From Shimia sp049116215 (GTDB lineage Bacteria > Pseudomonadota > Alphaproteobacteria > Rhodobacterales > Rhodobacteraceae), in NCBI RefSeq assembly GCF_049116215.1, contig NZ_JAGDZB010000001.1, forward strand, positions 744,001 through 808,000: a stretch of 64,000 bases of DNA. The letters are read 5' to 3'. Below the pieces are notes generated by a model that made no database searches, was not told the DNA's origin, and was given only the letters and a program-made list of their open reading frames with translations. Shown in pieces: positions 51,136 through 59,847 of this stretch. Positions within the stretch are counted from its first letter, which is position 1, and the number at the start of each line of letters is the position of its first letter. The position numbers and the translations under genes are program-made.

Positions 51136-51788
51136 TCGGACACGGCACCACCTTTGGGCGGCGGATGATGGACCTTGGCTGGGTGCTGTTCCTGCTGCTG
51201 ATCCTGTGGCCTGTTATGATGATTGTCGCGGTGATGATCCTGATCCGTGATGGGCGGCCAATCCTGTATGTGTCAGAGCGCATGAAAACGCCCACGCAAG
51301 GCTTCAAGCTCTACAAATTCCGCACCATGAAAAACGTGAAACAGGACAGCGGTGTGTCCGGTGGCGACAAGACCCATCGCATCACCAAGACCGGCAAATT
51401 TTTGCGGCGTTATCGGCTAGATGAGCTGCCGCAGTTGTTCAATATTTTGAAAGGCGACATCAGTTTCGTTGGCCCGCGCCCGCCGCTGCGCCGTTATGTT
51501 GAACGGTTTCCGGCGCTTTATGGTGAGGTACTCAAAGATCGGCCCGGCGTGACCGGCTTGGCGACTTTGATTTACCACCGGACCGAGGAGCAACTTCTTG
51601 AAGACTGCAAGACTCCGGAAGAGACCGAGGCAGTTTATGAGAGCCGCTGTGTACCCCGCAAGGCGCGGTTGGATTTGCTCTATTCCAAGCGGCGCACCTT
51701 GGGGTTTGACCAGCGACTGACCGTGGCCACGGTGTTTCGACGGGTGGCCCCGGTCTATCGCCCCGGTCGCAACAAGTGGCTGCTGTAA
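51132..51788 (+). CDS. Bacterial sugar transferase (polyprenyl-phosphate sugar phosphotransferase)
   Basis: Starts polysaccharide chains by moving a sugar phosphate onto undecaprenyl phosphate at the inner membrane. The 218-residue protein has one N-terminal hydrophobic stretch (about 14-38) and the catalytic core KLYKFRTMKN, RRYRLDELPQLFNILKGD and SFVGPRPPL, the PF02397 signatures with the DE pair. It lacks the extra membrane domain of WbaP-type enzymes, so it is the short form. It overlaps the epimerase gene by four bases. The transferred sugar cannot be deduced. Confidence 0.9.
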   Translation: MIGHGTTFGRRMMDLGWVLFLLLILWPVMMIVAVMILIRDGRPILYVSERMKTPTQGFKLYKFRTMKNVKQDSGVSGGDKTHRITKTGKFLRRYRLDELPQLFNILKGDISFVGPRPPLRRYVERFPALYGEVLKDRPGVTGLATLIYHRTEEQLLEDCKTPEETEAVYESRCVPRKARLDLLYSKRRTLGFDQRLTVATVFRRVAPVYRPGRNKWLL

Positions 51789-51888
51789 CCAATCTTCACC
51801 TTGCTTCACCAAGCTGTGACATGTGGTTTCAAGGGATTGAGCCGCGACCAAACTTGCGCGCAGGGTGGCGGCAAGAAGGAGTGTCGCT

Positions 51889-52551
51889 ATGACCAGATTT
51901 CAGAACCTGAAGACCGTGGCTTTGTCCGTTTTGATCCTGTTGGGAGGCTTGGCGCATGGCCACCGTGCCTACGCGATGGGCACCGATACGCTGGTGGTGG
52001 CGGGGGGCTGCTTTTGGTGTGTGGAAAGTGACTTTGAGAGTGTGCCGGGTGTGCGGGGCGTGGTCTCCGGTTACACCGGCGGATCCACCAAAAATCCGAG
52101 CTACAAGGATGTGACCAAGGGCGGGTCCGGCCATTATGAGGCGGTGAAAATCACCTTTGATCCCGACACGGTGACACGGGAGACGCTGTTGGATTTGTTC
52201 TTCCGCTCCGTCGATCCAACCGATGCCGGCGGGCAGTTCTGCGACCGTGGCGACAGCTATCGCACCGCGATTTTTGTAGCCAATAAGGTGGAACAGGGTC
52301 TTGCAGAAAGCGCCAAAACCAAAGCCCAGGCGCAATTGGGACAGACGATTGTGACGCCGATCCTGCGTGAAGGGAAGTTCTACAAGGCCGAGGCCTATCA
52401 CCAGGATTATTACAAAGGGTCCAAGATTGTGCTGACCCGTTTTGGCCCGAAAAAACAGAGCGAGGCGTATAAGCGCTATCGTAAGGCCTGTGGCCGGGAT
52501 GCGCGGGTGAAGGCGCTTTGGGGCTCAGACGCGCCGTTTGTTGGCCACTGA
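51889..52551 (+). CDS. msrA: Peptide methionine (S)-sulfoxide reductase MsrA, exported form
   Basis: Repairs oxidised methionine with a thiol cycle. The 220-residue protein has a signal peptide at about 1-30 (SVLILLGGLAHGHRAYA), then the catalytic GGCFWC with Cys41 and Cys44, YTGGSTKNPSYKDVTKGGSG, EAVKITFDP and AEAYHQDYY. Signal sequence and family fold together indicate a periplasmic repair enzyme. The ATG at 51889 follows AAGGAG. A stem-loop element characteristic of the family lies after it. Confidence 0.95.
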   Translation: MTRFQNLKTVALSVLILLGGLAHGHRAYAMGTDTLVVAGGCFWCVESDFESVPGVRGVVSGYTGGSTKNPSYKDVTKGGSGHYEAVKITFDPDTVTRETLLDLFFRSVDPTDAGGQFCDRGDSYRTAIFVANKVEQGLAESAKTKAQAQLGQTIVTPILREGKFYKAEAYHQDYYKGSKIVLTRFGPKKQSEAYKRYRKACGRDARVKALWGSDAPFVGH

Positions 52552-52555
52552 AGGA

Positions 52556-52617
52556 TGGGGGCTTTGCCCCCGTCGCCAAAGGCGACTCCCCCAGGATATT
52601 TTTGGACAAATGAAGAT
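52556..52617. repeat. Double stem-loop intergenic element of Rhodobacteraceae type
   Basis: GGGGGCTTTGCCCCC (52557-52571) and GTCGCCAAAGGCGAC (52572-52586) form two adjacent hairpins, followed by TCCCCCAGGATATTTTTGG and ACAAATGAAG. From memory this composite is a high-copy intergenic sequence of Roseobacter and Rhodobacter genomes; I could not check this. Here it lies between convergent msrA and the PfkB gene and may terminate either transcript. Only one copy is in the window. Confidence 0.7.
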
Positions 52618-52626
52618 GAGGCGGGC

Positions 52627-53496
52627 TTAGAAGCGGGCCTCGTCGACTTCTTTGAGATCCGGGATCACATCTGCGGTGCCTTGACGCGTGACCATCAAGG
52701 CGCCGGCGCGCATGGCGAGCGCGATGCATTGCTCCATCGGCAAGCCCCGATCCCGCGCGGCGAGCACATAACCCGTGAAGGTGTCCCCTGCCCCGGTGGT
52801 GTCCACGGGGATGACGGGCATGGCCGGGAAATCACGCGCGGTGCCATTGTGGATCCAGCGCGCGCCATTGGCGCCAAGCGTGATAATGACATCCGTGATA
52901 CCCAACGACGCTGGCGCTTTTCCGGTGGCCTCATGCAGCTGGGCAGCTTCGACCTCGTTGAGGATCAGGAAGTCGAGAAAAGGCAGCACGGCGGTGACCG
53001 CAGCGGCGTCAAACGGTGCGGCGGCATAGGCGATGTAAAGATCGAGACTGCGGGCCATTTTGGCGGTTTCCAGCTGACTTAGGGTCTCATTTTGCATCAG
53101 AAGCGTGTCGCCGGGTGAGGCCTCGGACAGGGCGCTGGCGATGGTTTGATCCGGGATTTGAAAGTTCGCGCCGTTTAGAAGCACAATGCTGTTTTCACCG
53201 GCGTCATCCACATAAATCAGGGCTTGGCCCATGGGGGTGTCCGTCAATGTGGTGATATGGCGGGTGTCTACGCCAAATTCGGTCATGCGATCGATCGCCC
53301 ATTTGCCGTCTCCCCCAACGGCACCGATATGGGCGGTATGAGCCCCTGCCCGCGCGGCGGCCACGCTCATATTGGCGCCTTTGCCCCCTAACCCGCGAGT
53401 CATATCCGTGGCCGCCAGCGTTTCGCCGGGACCGGGGAGGTGCGGCACGTGATAGAAATAATCCGCGTTGATGCTGCCGAGGTTGTAGATCGCCAT
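52627..53496 (-). CDS. PfkB-family carbohydrate kinase (ribokinase-like)
   Basis: A 289-residue sugar kinase. The N-terminal substrate region SINADYFYHVPHLPGPGETL and GGKGANMSVAAARAGA resemble ribokinase. The C-terminal PfkB signature DTTGAGDTFTGYVLAARDRG (232-251) has the catalytic Asp in GAGD. Ribokinase-like enzymes act on D-ribose, but adenosine, fructose or other sugars are possible. No ribose transporter is next to it. It is divergent from mutS. Confidence 0.88.
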   Translation of the reverse strand: MAIYNLGSINADYFYHVPHLPGPGETLAATDMTRGLGGKGANMSVAAARAGAHTAHIGAVGGDGKWAIDRMTEFGVDTRHITTLTDTPMGQALIYVDDAGENSIVLLNGANFQIPDQTIASALSEASPGDTLLMQNETLSQLETAKMARSLDLYIAYAAAPFDAAAVTAVLPFLDFLILNEVEAAQLHEATGKAPASLGITDVIITLGANGARWIHNGTARDFPAMPVIPVDTTGAGDTFTGYVLAARDRGLPMEQCIALAMRAGALMVTRQGTADVIPDLKEVDEARF

Positions 53497-53645
53497 GAGG
53501 TCCGCTTTGCTTTGATTTTTGATCAGGTGATCAATTTTTTGACGGTTTGTCTATTGCCAATCCAGTCCTACGCGCGTTTTGCGCTTTTCGATAGGGGATG
53601 GGGTTTGCTATCTGGAGGGAACCAAACCTTGGGGGGTTCTGAGCA

Positions 53646-56291
53646 GTGAAAGGCGACAAGCCAAGCGTCACGCCGATGATGGCGCAATATCTGGAGATCA
53701 AGGCGCAGTATCCGGATGCGTTGTTGTTCTACCGTATGGGCGATTTCTACGAGATGTTTTTTGACGACGCGGTGGCAGCGGCAGAGGCGTTGGATATTGC
53801 CTTAACCAAACGTGGCAAGCACGACGGCAATGACATCCCCATGTGCGGCGTGCCGCATCATGCGGCCGAGGGCTATTTCCTGACGCTTATTCGCAAAGGC
53901 TTTCGCGTCGCAGTCTGCGAGCAGCTGGAGAGCCCGGCGGAGGCAAAGAAGCGCGGCTATAAGGCGGTGGTGAAACGGGATGTGGTGCGGCTGGTGACGC
54001 CGGGCACCTTGACCGAAGACAGCCTGCTGGATGCGCGGCGGCACAATTTTCTGGGCGCCTATGCAGTGGTGCGCGATGAGGCGGCGCTGGCCTGGGCGGA
54101 TATTTCCACCGGCGCGTTGCATGTGATGCCAATGAGCCCGGTGCGGTTAGGACCGGAACTGGCGCGACTGGCGCCAAGCGAATTGTTGGTGGCTGAAGGC
54201 AGCGAAGCAGAATTGGACCCCATTGTCGAAGACATGGGGGTGCCATTGACCGCCGTGTCGCGAGGGAGTTTCGACTCTGTTTCAGCAGAAAAGCGGGTTT
54301 CTGCGCTGTTCAAGGCGTCCTCTCTGGAAGCCTTTGGCACATTCACGCGACCGGAAGCCGGGGCGCTTGGGGCCATCGTGGATTACCTGGAGCTGACGCA
54401 GAAAGGCAAACTGCCGCTGTTGCAACCGCCGGTGCGCGAAGCGACGCAGGGGGTCATGCAGATTGACGCCGCAACCCGGCGCAATTTGGAACTGACCGCC
54501 AGCCTGTCCGGCGGGCGCGCTGGATCGCTTTTGGCGACCATCGACCGGACGGTCACGGCGGGTGGCGCGCGGCTTTTGGAGCAGCGGTTGTCTTCGCCGT
54601 CATTGCGGCTTGCGAGTATTCGCGGCCGTCTGGATTCAGTGACTTACATGGCGGAGCATCGCGGAGAAGCCTCAGATTTGCGTGAGGCGTTGCGCAAGGT
54701 GCCGGATCTGGATCGGGCCTTGTCACGACTGTCTCTGGACCGTGGCGGGCCACGGGATTTGGCAGCGGTGCGCAATGGTCTGGGCCAGGCGGGCGAGCTG
54801 TCCGAGCGCGCTTATACCGGCGCGTTGCCAGAAGATTTGAAAGCCGCACGGAACGCACTGCGGGATCACGACGAACTGCTCAACCTTCTTGAGGATGCGT
54901 TGATTGCAGAGCCACCTTTGTTGGCGCGCGATGGTGGGTTTATTGCGCCAGGATTTGATCCGGAGCTGGACGAGAGCCGCGAGCTGCGCGACGAGGGCCG
55001 GGGCGTGATTGCCAGCATGCAGGCGCAGTATTCGGAAACCACCGGCATTGCTGCGCTAAAGATCAAGCACAACAACGTGCTGGGTTATTTCATCGAGACC
55101 ACGGCAAAACACGCGGACACAATGATGTCGCCGCCGCTCAATGAAACCTTTATCCACCGTCAGACCACAGCCAATCAGGTGCGCTTCACCACTGTGGAAC
55201 TGAGCGAGATGGAAACCAAAATCCTGAACGCGGGCAACCGCGCATTGGTGATCGAAAAGCGGCTCTATGACAGCCTAAAAGGCGCTATCTTGGAGCGTGC
55301 GGGCCAAGTTGCAGCGGCCTCAAAGGCATTGGCGGAATTTGATTTGGCCGCAGCACTTGCGGAGCTTGCGGCCAATGAAAACTGGACGCGACCAGACGTG
55401 AACGACAGCCGGGATTTTGCCATTGAAGGGGGGCGACATCCGGTTGTGGAAGCCGCGCTGCGCAAGTCAGGTGATCCGTTTGTGGCCAATGACTGTGATC
55501 TGTCCGGTGGCGATGCCGCAAGCATCTGGATGCTGACCGGCCCCAACATGGCTGGTAAATCGACCTTTCTACGTCAGAATGCGTTGATTGCACTGCTGGC
55601 GCAGATGGGCAGCTTTGTGCCTGCGGACAGAGCGCAAATTGGGCTTGTAAGCCAGCTGTTCAGTCGTGTTGGCGCGAGTGATGATCTCGCCCGTGGGCGC
55701 TCGACCTTTATGGTAGAAATGGTGGAAACCGCGGCCATTCTCAACCAAGCCGACGATCGAGCGTTGGTCATTCTGGATGAAATTGGGCGCGGGACGGCGA
55801 CCTATGATGGCTTGTCGATTGCCTGGGCCACGCTGGAACATCTGCATGATGTGAACAAATCCCGCGCGTTGTTTGCCACGCACTACCACGAGATGACGCA
55901 GCTGGCCGGAAAAATGGCTGGTGTGGAAAATGCAACCGTGACGGTGCGCGAGTGGGAAGGTGAGGTCATCTTCTTACATGAGGTCACGCAAGGCGCAGCA
56001 GATCGCAGCTACGGTGTGCAGGTCGCGCAACTGGCCGGTTTGCCAGCCGCGGTTGTGGCGCGAGCACGTGTGGTTTTGGATGCGTTGGAAAAAGGCGAGC
56101 GCGAGGGCAAAGCGCAGAAGGCGTTGATTGATGATCTGCCGCTGTTTGCTGTGGCCCCGCCGCCGGTGGCAGCCGCGCCAAGTGGGCCGTCCCCGTTGCA
56201 GGAAAAGCTGGCTGACGTGTCGCCGGACACGCTTAGCCCGCGAGAGGCGCTGAACCTGATTTATGAGTTGAAAGACCTGGCGGAAAGCTGA
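53646..56291 (+). CDS. mutS: DNA mismatch repair protein MutS
   Basis: Recognises mismatched bases and starts repair. The 881-residue protein has the N-terminal mismatch-binding domain with MMAQYLEIKAQYPDALLFYR and GDFYEMFFDDA (the Phe-x-Glu motif), the lever/clamp domains, and the C-terminal ATPase with Walker A GPNMAGKST near residue 632, VILDEIGRGTATYDGLSIAW and THYHEM. The start is a GTG at 53646; the ribosome site is weak. A short variable C-terminal linker rich in Pro/Ala precedes LSPREALNLIYELK. No mutL is in the window. Confidence 0.98.
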   Translation: MKGDKPSVTPMMAQYLEIKAQYPDALLFYRMGDFYEMFFDDAVAAAEALDIALTKRGKHDGNDIPMCGVPHHAAEGYFLTLIRKGFRVAVCEQLESPAEAKKRGYKAVVKRDVVRLVTPGTLTEDSLLDARRHNFLGAYAVVRDEAALAWADISTGALHVMPMSPVRLGPELARLAPSELLVAEGSEAELDPIVEDMGVPLTAVSRGSFDSVSAEKRVSALFKASSLEAFGTFTRPEAGALGAIVDYLELTQKGKLPLLQPPVREATQGVMQIDAATRRNLELTASLSGGRAGSLLATIDRTVTAGGARLLEQRLSSPSLRLASIRGRLDSVTYMAEHRGEASDLREALRKVPDLDRALSRLSLDRGGPRDLAAVRNGLGQAGELSERAYTGALPEDLKAARNALRDHDELLNLLEDALIAEPPLLARDGGFIAPGFDPELDESRELRDEGRGVIASMQAQYSETTGIAALKIKHNNVLGYFIETTAKHADTMMSPPLNETFIHRQTTANQVRFTTVELSEMETKILNAGNRALVIEKRLYDSLKGAILERAGQVAAASKALAEFDLAAALAELAANENWTRPDVNDSRDFAIEGGRHPVVEAALRKSGDPFVANDCDLSGGDAASIWMLTGPNMAGKSTFLRQNALIALLAQMGSFVPADRAQIGLVSQLFSRVGASDDLARGRSTFMVEMVETAAILNQADDRALVILDEIGRGTATYDGLSIAWATLEHLHDVNKSRALFATHYHEMTQLAGKMAGVENATVTVREWEGEVIFLHEVTQGAADRSYGVQVAQLAGLPAAVVARARVVLDALEKGEREGKAQKALIDDLPLFAVAPPPVAAAPSGPSPLQEKLADVSPDTLSPREALNLIYELKDLAES

Positions 56292-56309
56292 GTTCAGGCG
56301 AATTAGAGC

Positions 56310-57188
56310 CTATTTCTCCGCCAACAGTGCAGCAAGATAGGCGCCATAGCCGGACTTACCAAGCATCTCTGCCCGCGCGGCAAGCTCTGTGTCGCTGATC
56401 CAGCCTTTGCTCCAGGCAATCTCTTCGGGGCTGCCAACCTGCTGCCCCTGCCGGTCCGACAGGGTGCGGACAAAATTGCCTGCGTCCAGAAGGCTGGCGT
56501 GGGTGCCGGTGTCGAGCCAGGCATAGCCACGCCCCATGAGTTCGACCTGAAGCGCGCCTTCGGTCAGATAGGTTTCCAGCAAGGTGGTGATTTCCAACTC
56601 GCCACGCTCCGATGGTGTTACTGTGCGGGCACGATCTGGCGCGGTGCCGTCGAGAAAATAGAGGCCAGTGACCGCATAGGGCGACGGGGGTTTGGCCGGT
56701 TTTTCGATGATGTGCCGCGCCGCGCCGGTGGCGTCAAAATCAACCACGCCATAGCGTTCCGGGTCGGCCACGCGATAGCCAAACACGGTGCCGCCAGTAG
56801 TGCGCGCATCGGCGGTAGCGAGCTGTTCCGGCAAGCCGTGGCCAAAGAAGATATTGTCGCCCAGAACCATGGCGCTTGGGGCGCCATTCAGGAACGCCTC
56901 TGCCAAGAGATAAGCCTGAGCAAGACCATCGGGGCTTGGCTGTTCGATGTATGTGAGGCTGAGACCCCACTGGGTTCCATCGCCCAACGTGCGTTGAAAC
57001 TGCGCCTGATCCTGCGGTGTGGTGATGATAGCGATTTCGCGGATGCCAGCCAGCATGAGCACCGACAAAGGGTAGTAAATCATCGGCTTGTCATAGATCG
57101 GCAGCAGCTGTTTGGAGATGCCGATGGTAATCGGATACAGGCGGGAGCCGGTGCCACCGGCCAGAATGATGCCTTTGCGTGTGGTCAT
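56310..57188 (-). CDS. rfbA: Glucose-1-phosphate thymidylyltransferase
   Basis: First step of dTDP-L-rhamnose synthesis: dTTP plus glucose-1-phosphate to dTDP-glucose. The 292-residue protein has GIILAGGTGSRLYPIT at 6-21, SKQLLPIYDKPMIYYPLSVL (substrate and Mg2+ site), VLGDNIFFGHG and WLDTGTHASLLDAG, all standard for RmlA. I chose the ATG at 57188, which overlaps the rfbD stop by four bases (ATGA). It is the last gene of the rfbC-rfbB-rfbD-rfbA operon. Confidence 0.96.
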   Translation of the reverse strand: MTTRKGIILAGGTGSRLYPITIGISKQLLPIYDKPMIYYPLSVLMLAGIREIAIITTPQDQAQFQRTLGDGTQWGLSLTYIEQPSPDGLAQAYLLAEAFLNGAPSAMVLGDNIFFGHGLPEQLATADARTTGGTVFGYRVADPERYGVVDFDATGAARHIIEKPAKPPSPYAVTGLYFLDGTAPDRARTVTPSERGELEITTLLETYLTEGALQVELMGRGYAWLDTGTHASLLDAGNFVRTLSDRQGQQVGSPEEIAWSKGWISDTELAARAEMLGKSGYGAYLAALLAEK

Positions 57189-58048
57189 GAGGTGCCCTGC
57201 TCCAATTGTGCAATCACGCGGGTGAGTCCCGCCTTCCAATCGGCAGGTGTAATGCCAAAATCCGACAGAAGCGTGGCGCAATCCAGACGGGAATTAAGCG
57301 GGCGTTTTGCCGGAGTTGGGAAATCGGAACTGGGGATGTCTGACACCGCAACTTGGCGCCCAGAAATGCGGAAGATCTCACGCGCGAAACCCGCCCAGCT
57401 GGTGGATGGCGCGCCGCTGTAGTGGTAGGTGCCGCCCATCTTGCCGTCCAGTATCCCCCGCGCCATGGCCACCAGAGTGGCGGCGATATCGGCGGCGGGA
57501 GTTGGACCTCCGTGCTGATCCGCCACGATGGTCAAGGCCTCGCGGGTTTCACTGAGGCGCAGCATGGTTTTTACAAAGTTGGCGCTATGGGCGGAGAACA
57601 CCCAGCTGGTGCGCAGGATCACATAGGCTCCACCGGCGGCGCGCACGTTGCTTTCGCCAGCCAGCTTGGTGCGGCCATAAGTGTTGATCGGCGCGGTGGG
57701 ATCATCAGGCGCGTGGGCAGTCTCCCCTGTGCCGTCAAACACGTAGTCGGTGGAGATGTGCAGGAAAGGCAGACCACGGTCCGCGGCGGCTTTGGCCATG
57801 GCGCCCGGTGCATCTGCATTGATGGTTTGAGCTGTATCAGTCTCTGTTTCGGCCTGATCGACGGAGGTAAAGGCAGCGGCGTTGACCACAACATCCGCAT
57901 CCGTCTGCGCAATCCAAGCGGCGCAGGCCGCCGGGTCCAGGAGATCCGCCTCTGCCCGACTCAATGCTTCGATTTGGAGATCTGCGTCTGCCAAGGCTTG
58001 CAGTTCCCGCGCGACTTGACCGGTTTTGCCAAACACCAAAATCTTCAT
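57185..58048 (-). CDS. rfbD: dTDP-4-dehydrorhamnose reductase
   Basis: Final step to dTDP-L-rhamnose: NADPH-dependent reduction of the 4-keto sugar. The 287-residue protein has MKILVFGKTGQVARELQALA (nucleotide loop GxxGxxxxEL), DYVFDGTG, YGRTKLAGESN (Tyr-x3-Lys) and RTSWVFSAHSANFVKTML. The ATG at 58048 has AGGAG 5 bases upstream; a GTG two codons earlier is an alternative. It is 25 bases from rfbB and overlaps rfbA. Confidence 0.95.
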   Translation of the reverse strand: MKILVFGKTGQVARELQALADADLQIEALSRAEADLLDPAACAAWIAQTDADVVVNAAAFTSVDQAETETDTAQTINADAPGAMAKAAADRGLPFLHISTDYVFDGTGETAHAPDDPTAPINTYGRTKLAGESNVRAAGGAYVILRTSWVFSAHSANFVKTMLRLSETREALTIVADQHGGPTPAADIAATLVAMARGILDGKMGGTYHYSGAPSTSWAGFAREIFRISGRQVAVSDIPSSDFPTPAKRPLNSRLDCATLLSDFGITPADWKAGLTRVIAQLEQGTS

Positions 58049-58073
58049 CGTCACTCCTTACCGGTCTGTTGGG

Positions 58074-59120
58074 TCATGTGCCTTTAGAGGTGCCTAAGCG
58101 CGTGCCAACCCCGTCTCTGGCTTGCAAGGCTTGCCACCAGTCCGGGTTGGCGAGATACCATTGCACGGTTTTCTCCAAGCCCTGCTGCAAAGTCACCGAG
58201 GGACGCCAGCCCAGCTCTTCGCGGAGACGGGTTGGGTCTATAGCATAGCGGTAATCATGGCCGGGGCGGTCCTGCACATAGGAGATTAGGCTGGAATAGG
58301 GTCTATCAGAAGGACGCAGGCGATCCAGAATGGCGCAAATGCTTTCCACAAGATCAATGTTGCGGGCCTCGTTTTCACCACCAATGTTGTAGGTCCGGCC
58401 GTTTTCACTTTGCTCCAGAACGGTAAGCAGCGCGTCGGCGTGATCTTCGACATAAAGCCAATCACGTACATTGAGGCCTTTGCCGTAGACTGGGATGTCC
58501 TTGCCCGCGAGCGCGTTCAGGATAACCACCGGGATCAGTTTTTCCGGGAAATGGAACGGTCCGTAATTGTTGGAGCAGTTGGTGATCACGAAGGGCAGTT
58601 GATAAGTCTCGCCCCAGGCGCGCACCAAGTGGTCACTGCTGGCTTTGGAGGCGGCATAAGGCGAATTGGGCGCATAGGGCGTGTCCTCAGTGAACTGACC
58701 CTCGTCTTTCAAGGTGCCGTAGACCTCATCCGTCGAGATGTGGTGGAAGCGGAACTGTGCAGGTTTGCCTTGGGCTTCCCAAAAGCTGCGCGTGGCCTCG
58801 AGCAAGGTGTAGGTGCCGGTCACATTGGTGTCGATGAAGGCGCCGGGGCCGTCAATCGAGCGGTCCACATGGCTTTCGGCGGCCAAATGCATGACGGCAT
58901 CCGGTTGGTGCCTGTCAAAGATGGCACCCAAAGCGGACGCGTCGCGGATGTCGGCGTGCTCAAAGGCGTAACTCGGGCTGTCGGCCACGGAGGCGACGTT
59001 GTCGAGGCAGGCGGCGTAGGTCAGAGCGTCCAGATTGACCACTTGGTGACCACGGGCGATGGCGAGCCGTACAACGGCCGATCCAATGAAGCCTGCGCCG
59101 CCGGTTACGAGGATCTTCAT
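58074..59120 (-). CDS. rfbB: dTDP-glucose 4,6-dehydratase
   Basis: Second step of dTDP-rhamnose synthesis, making dTDP-4-keto-6-deoxyglucose with bound NAD. The 348-residue protein has KILVTGGAGFIGSAVV at 2-17, HLAAESHVDRSIDGP, STDEVYG, the catalytic YAASKASSDHLVRAW and TNCSNNYGPFHFPEKLIP. Start at the ATG at 59120, overlapping the rfbC stop (ATGA). Confidence 0.97.
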   Translation of the reverse strand: MKILVTGGAGFIGSAVVRLAIARGHQVVNLDALTYAACLDNVASVADSPSYAFEHADIRDASALGAIFDRHQPDAVMHLAAESHVDRSIDGPGAFIDTNVTGTYTLLEATRSFWEAQGKPAQFRFHHISTDEVYGTLKDEGQFTEDTPYAPNSPYAASKASSDHLVRAWGETYQLPFVITNCSNNYGPFHFPEKLIPVVILNALAGKDIPVYGKGLNVRDWLYVEDHADALLTVLEQSENGRTYNIGGENEARNIDLVESICAILDRLRPSDRPYSSLISYVQDRPGHDYRYAIDPTRLREELGWRPSVTLQQGLEKTVQWYLANPDWWQALQARDGVGTRLGTSKGT

Positions 59121-59686
59121 GCGACACCTTCCCATGTGAAAACAGTCTCTAAGTCAGCCAAATATGGCGCAGCGGCATCTTTGTCGCTGAGTGTGCGCTG
59201 TGCGGGGTCTACCCCCCAATCAATGCCCAGCGCAGGGTCATCATGGGCAATGGCGCGGTCACAATCCGGCGCGTAGTAGTCTGTGCACTTGTAGATAATT
59301 TCCGTATCCGGCTGCAGGGTCACAAACCCATGGGCAAAGCCCACCGGCACCAGAAGCTGGCAGCCGTTTTCGTCGGTGAGTTCGGCGCTCACCCATTGCC
59401 CAAAGGTCGGGGACCCGCCGCGGATGTCCACCGCCACATCCAGAAGCGCCCCACGCCCACAGCGGACAAGTTTGGCCTGCGCATGGGGCGGGGTTTGGTA
59501 GTGCAAGCCGCGCACCGTGCCGACTTTGGAAGAGAGTGAATGGTTGTCCTGTACAAAGTCCAGATCAATGCCCGCGTCGACCATGCGGCGCTTGTTCCAG
59601 CTTTCGCTAAAAAAGCCGCGACTGTCGCCAAACCGATCCGGGGTGAGCAGCAACACACCGTCTAATTTTGTGGTTTCAACCTTCAT
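59117..59686 (-). CDS. rfbC: dTDP-4-dehydrorhamnose 3,5-epimerase
   Basis: Third step of the pathway: epimerises the 4-keto sugar at C3 and C5. The 189-residue cupin has DSRGFFSESWNKRR, QDNHSLSSKVGTVRGLHYQ (catalytic His in GLHYQ), LVRCGRGALLDVAVDIR, VPVGFAHGFVTL and YKCTDYYAP, all RmlC hallmarks. The ATG at 59686 was chosen over a start 16 codons earlier; the upstream ribosome site is weak. It is the first gene of the rfbCBDA operon, divergent from a glycosyltransferase. Confidence 0.96.
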   Translation of the reverse strand: MKVETTKLDGVLLLTPDRFGDSRGFFSESWNKRRMVDAGIDLDFVQDNHSLSSKVGTVRGLHYQTPPHAQAKLVRCGRGALLDVAVDIRGGSPTFGQWVSAELTDENGCQLLVPVGFAHGFVTLQPDTEIIYKCTDYYAPDCDRAIAHDDPALGIDWGVDPAQRTLSDKDAAAPYLADLETVFTWEGVA

Positions 59687-59847
59687 GACCCGCGACCTCA
59701 AGGACTTCTGCAAACAATAAGCGAGTGCTATCAATCCCTTGTCACCTTGTCACGTGCGCAGCACGGCGGGATTTGACAGTTGGCAGTGAAATTGGGATGT
59801 GTTGCCCCATAAGAGACCAAGTTTTTTGAGCGCGGGAAGCCCGATAC

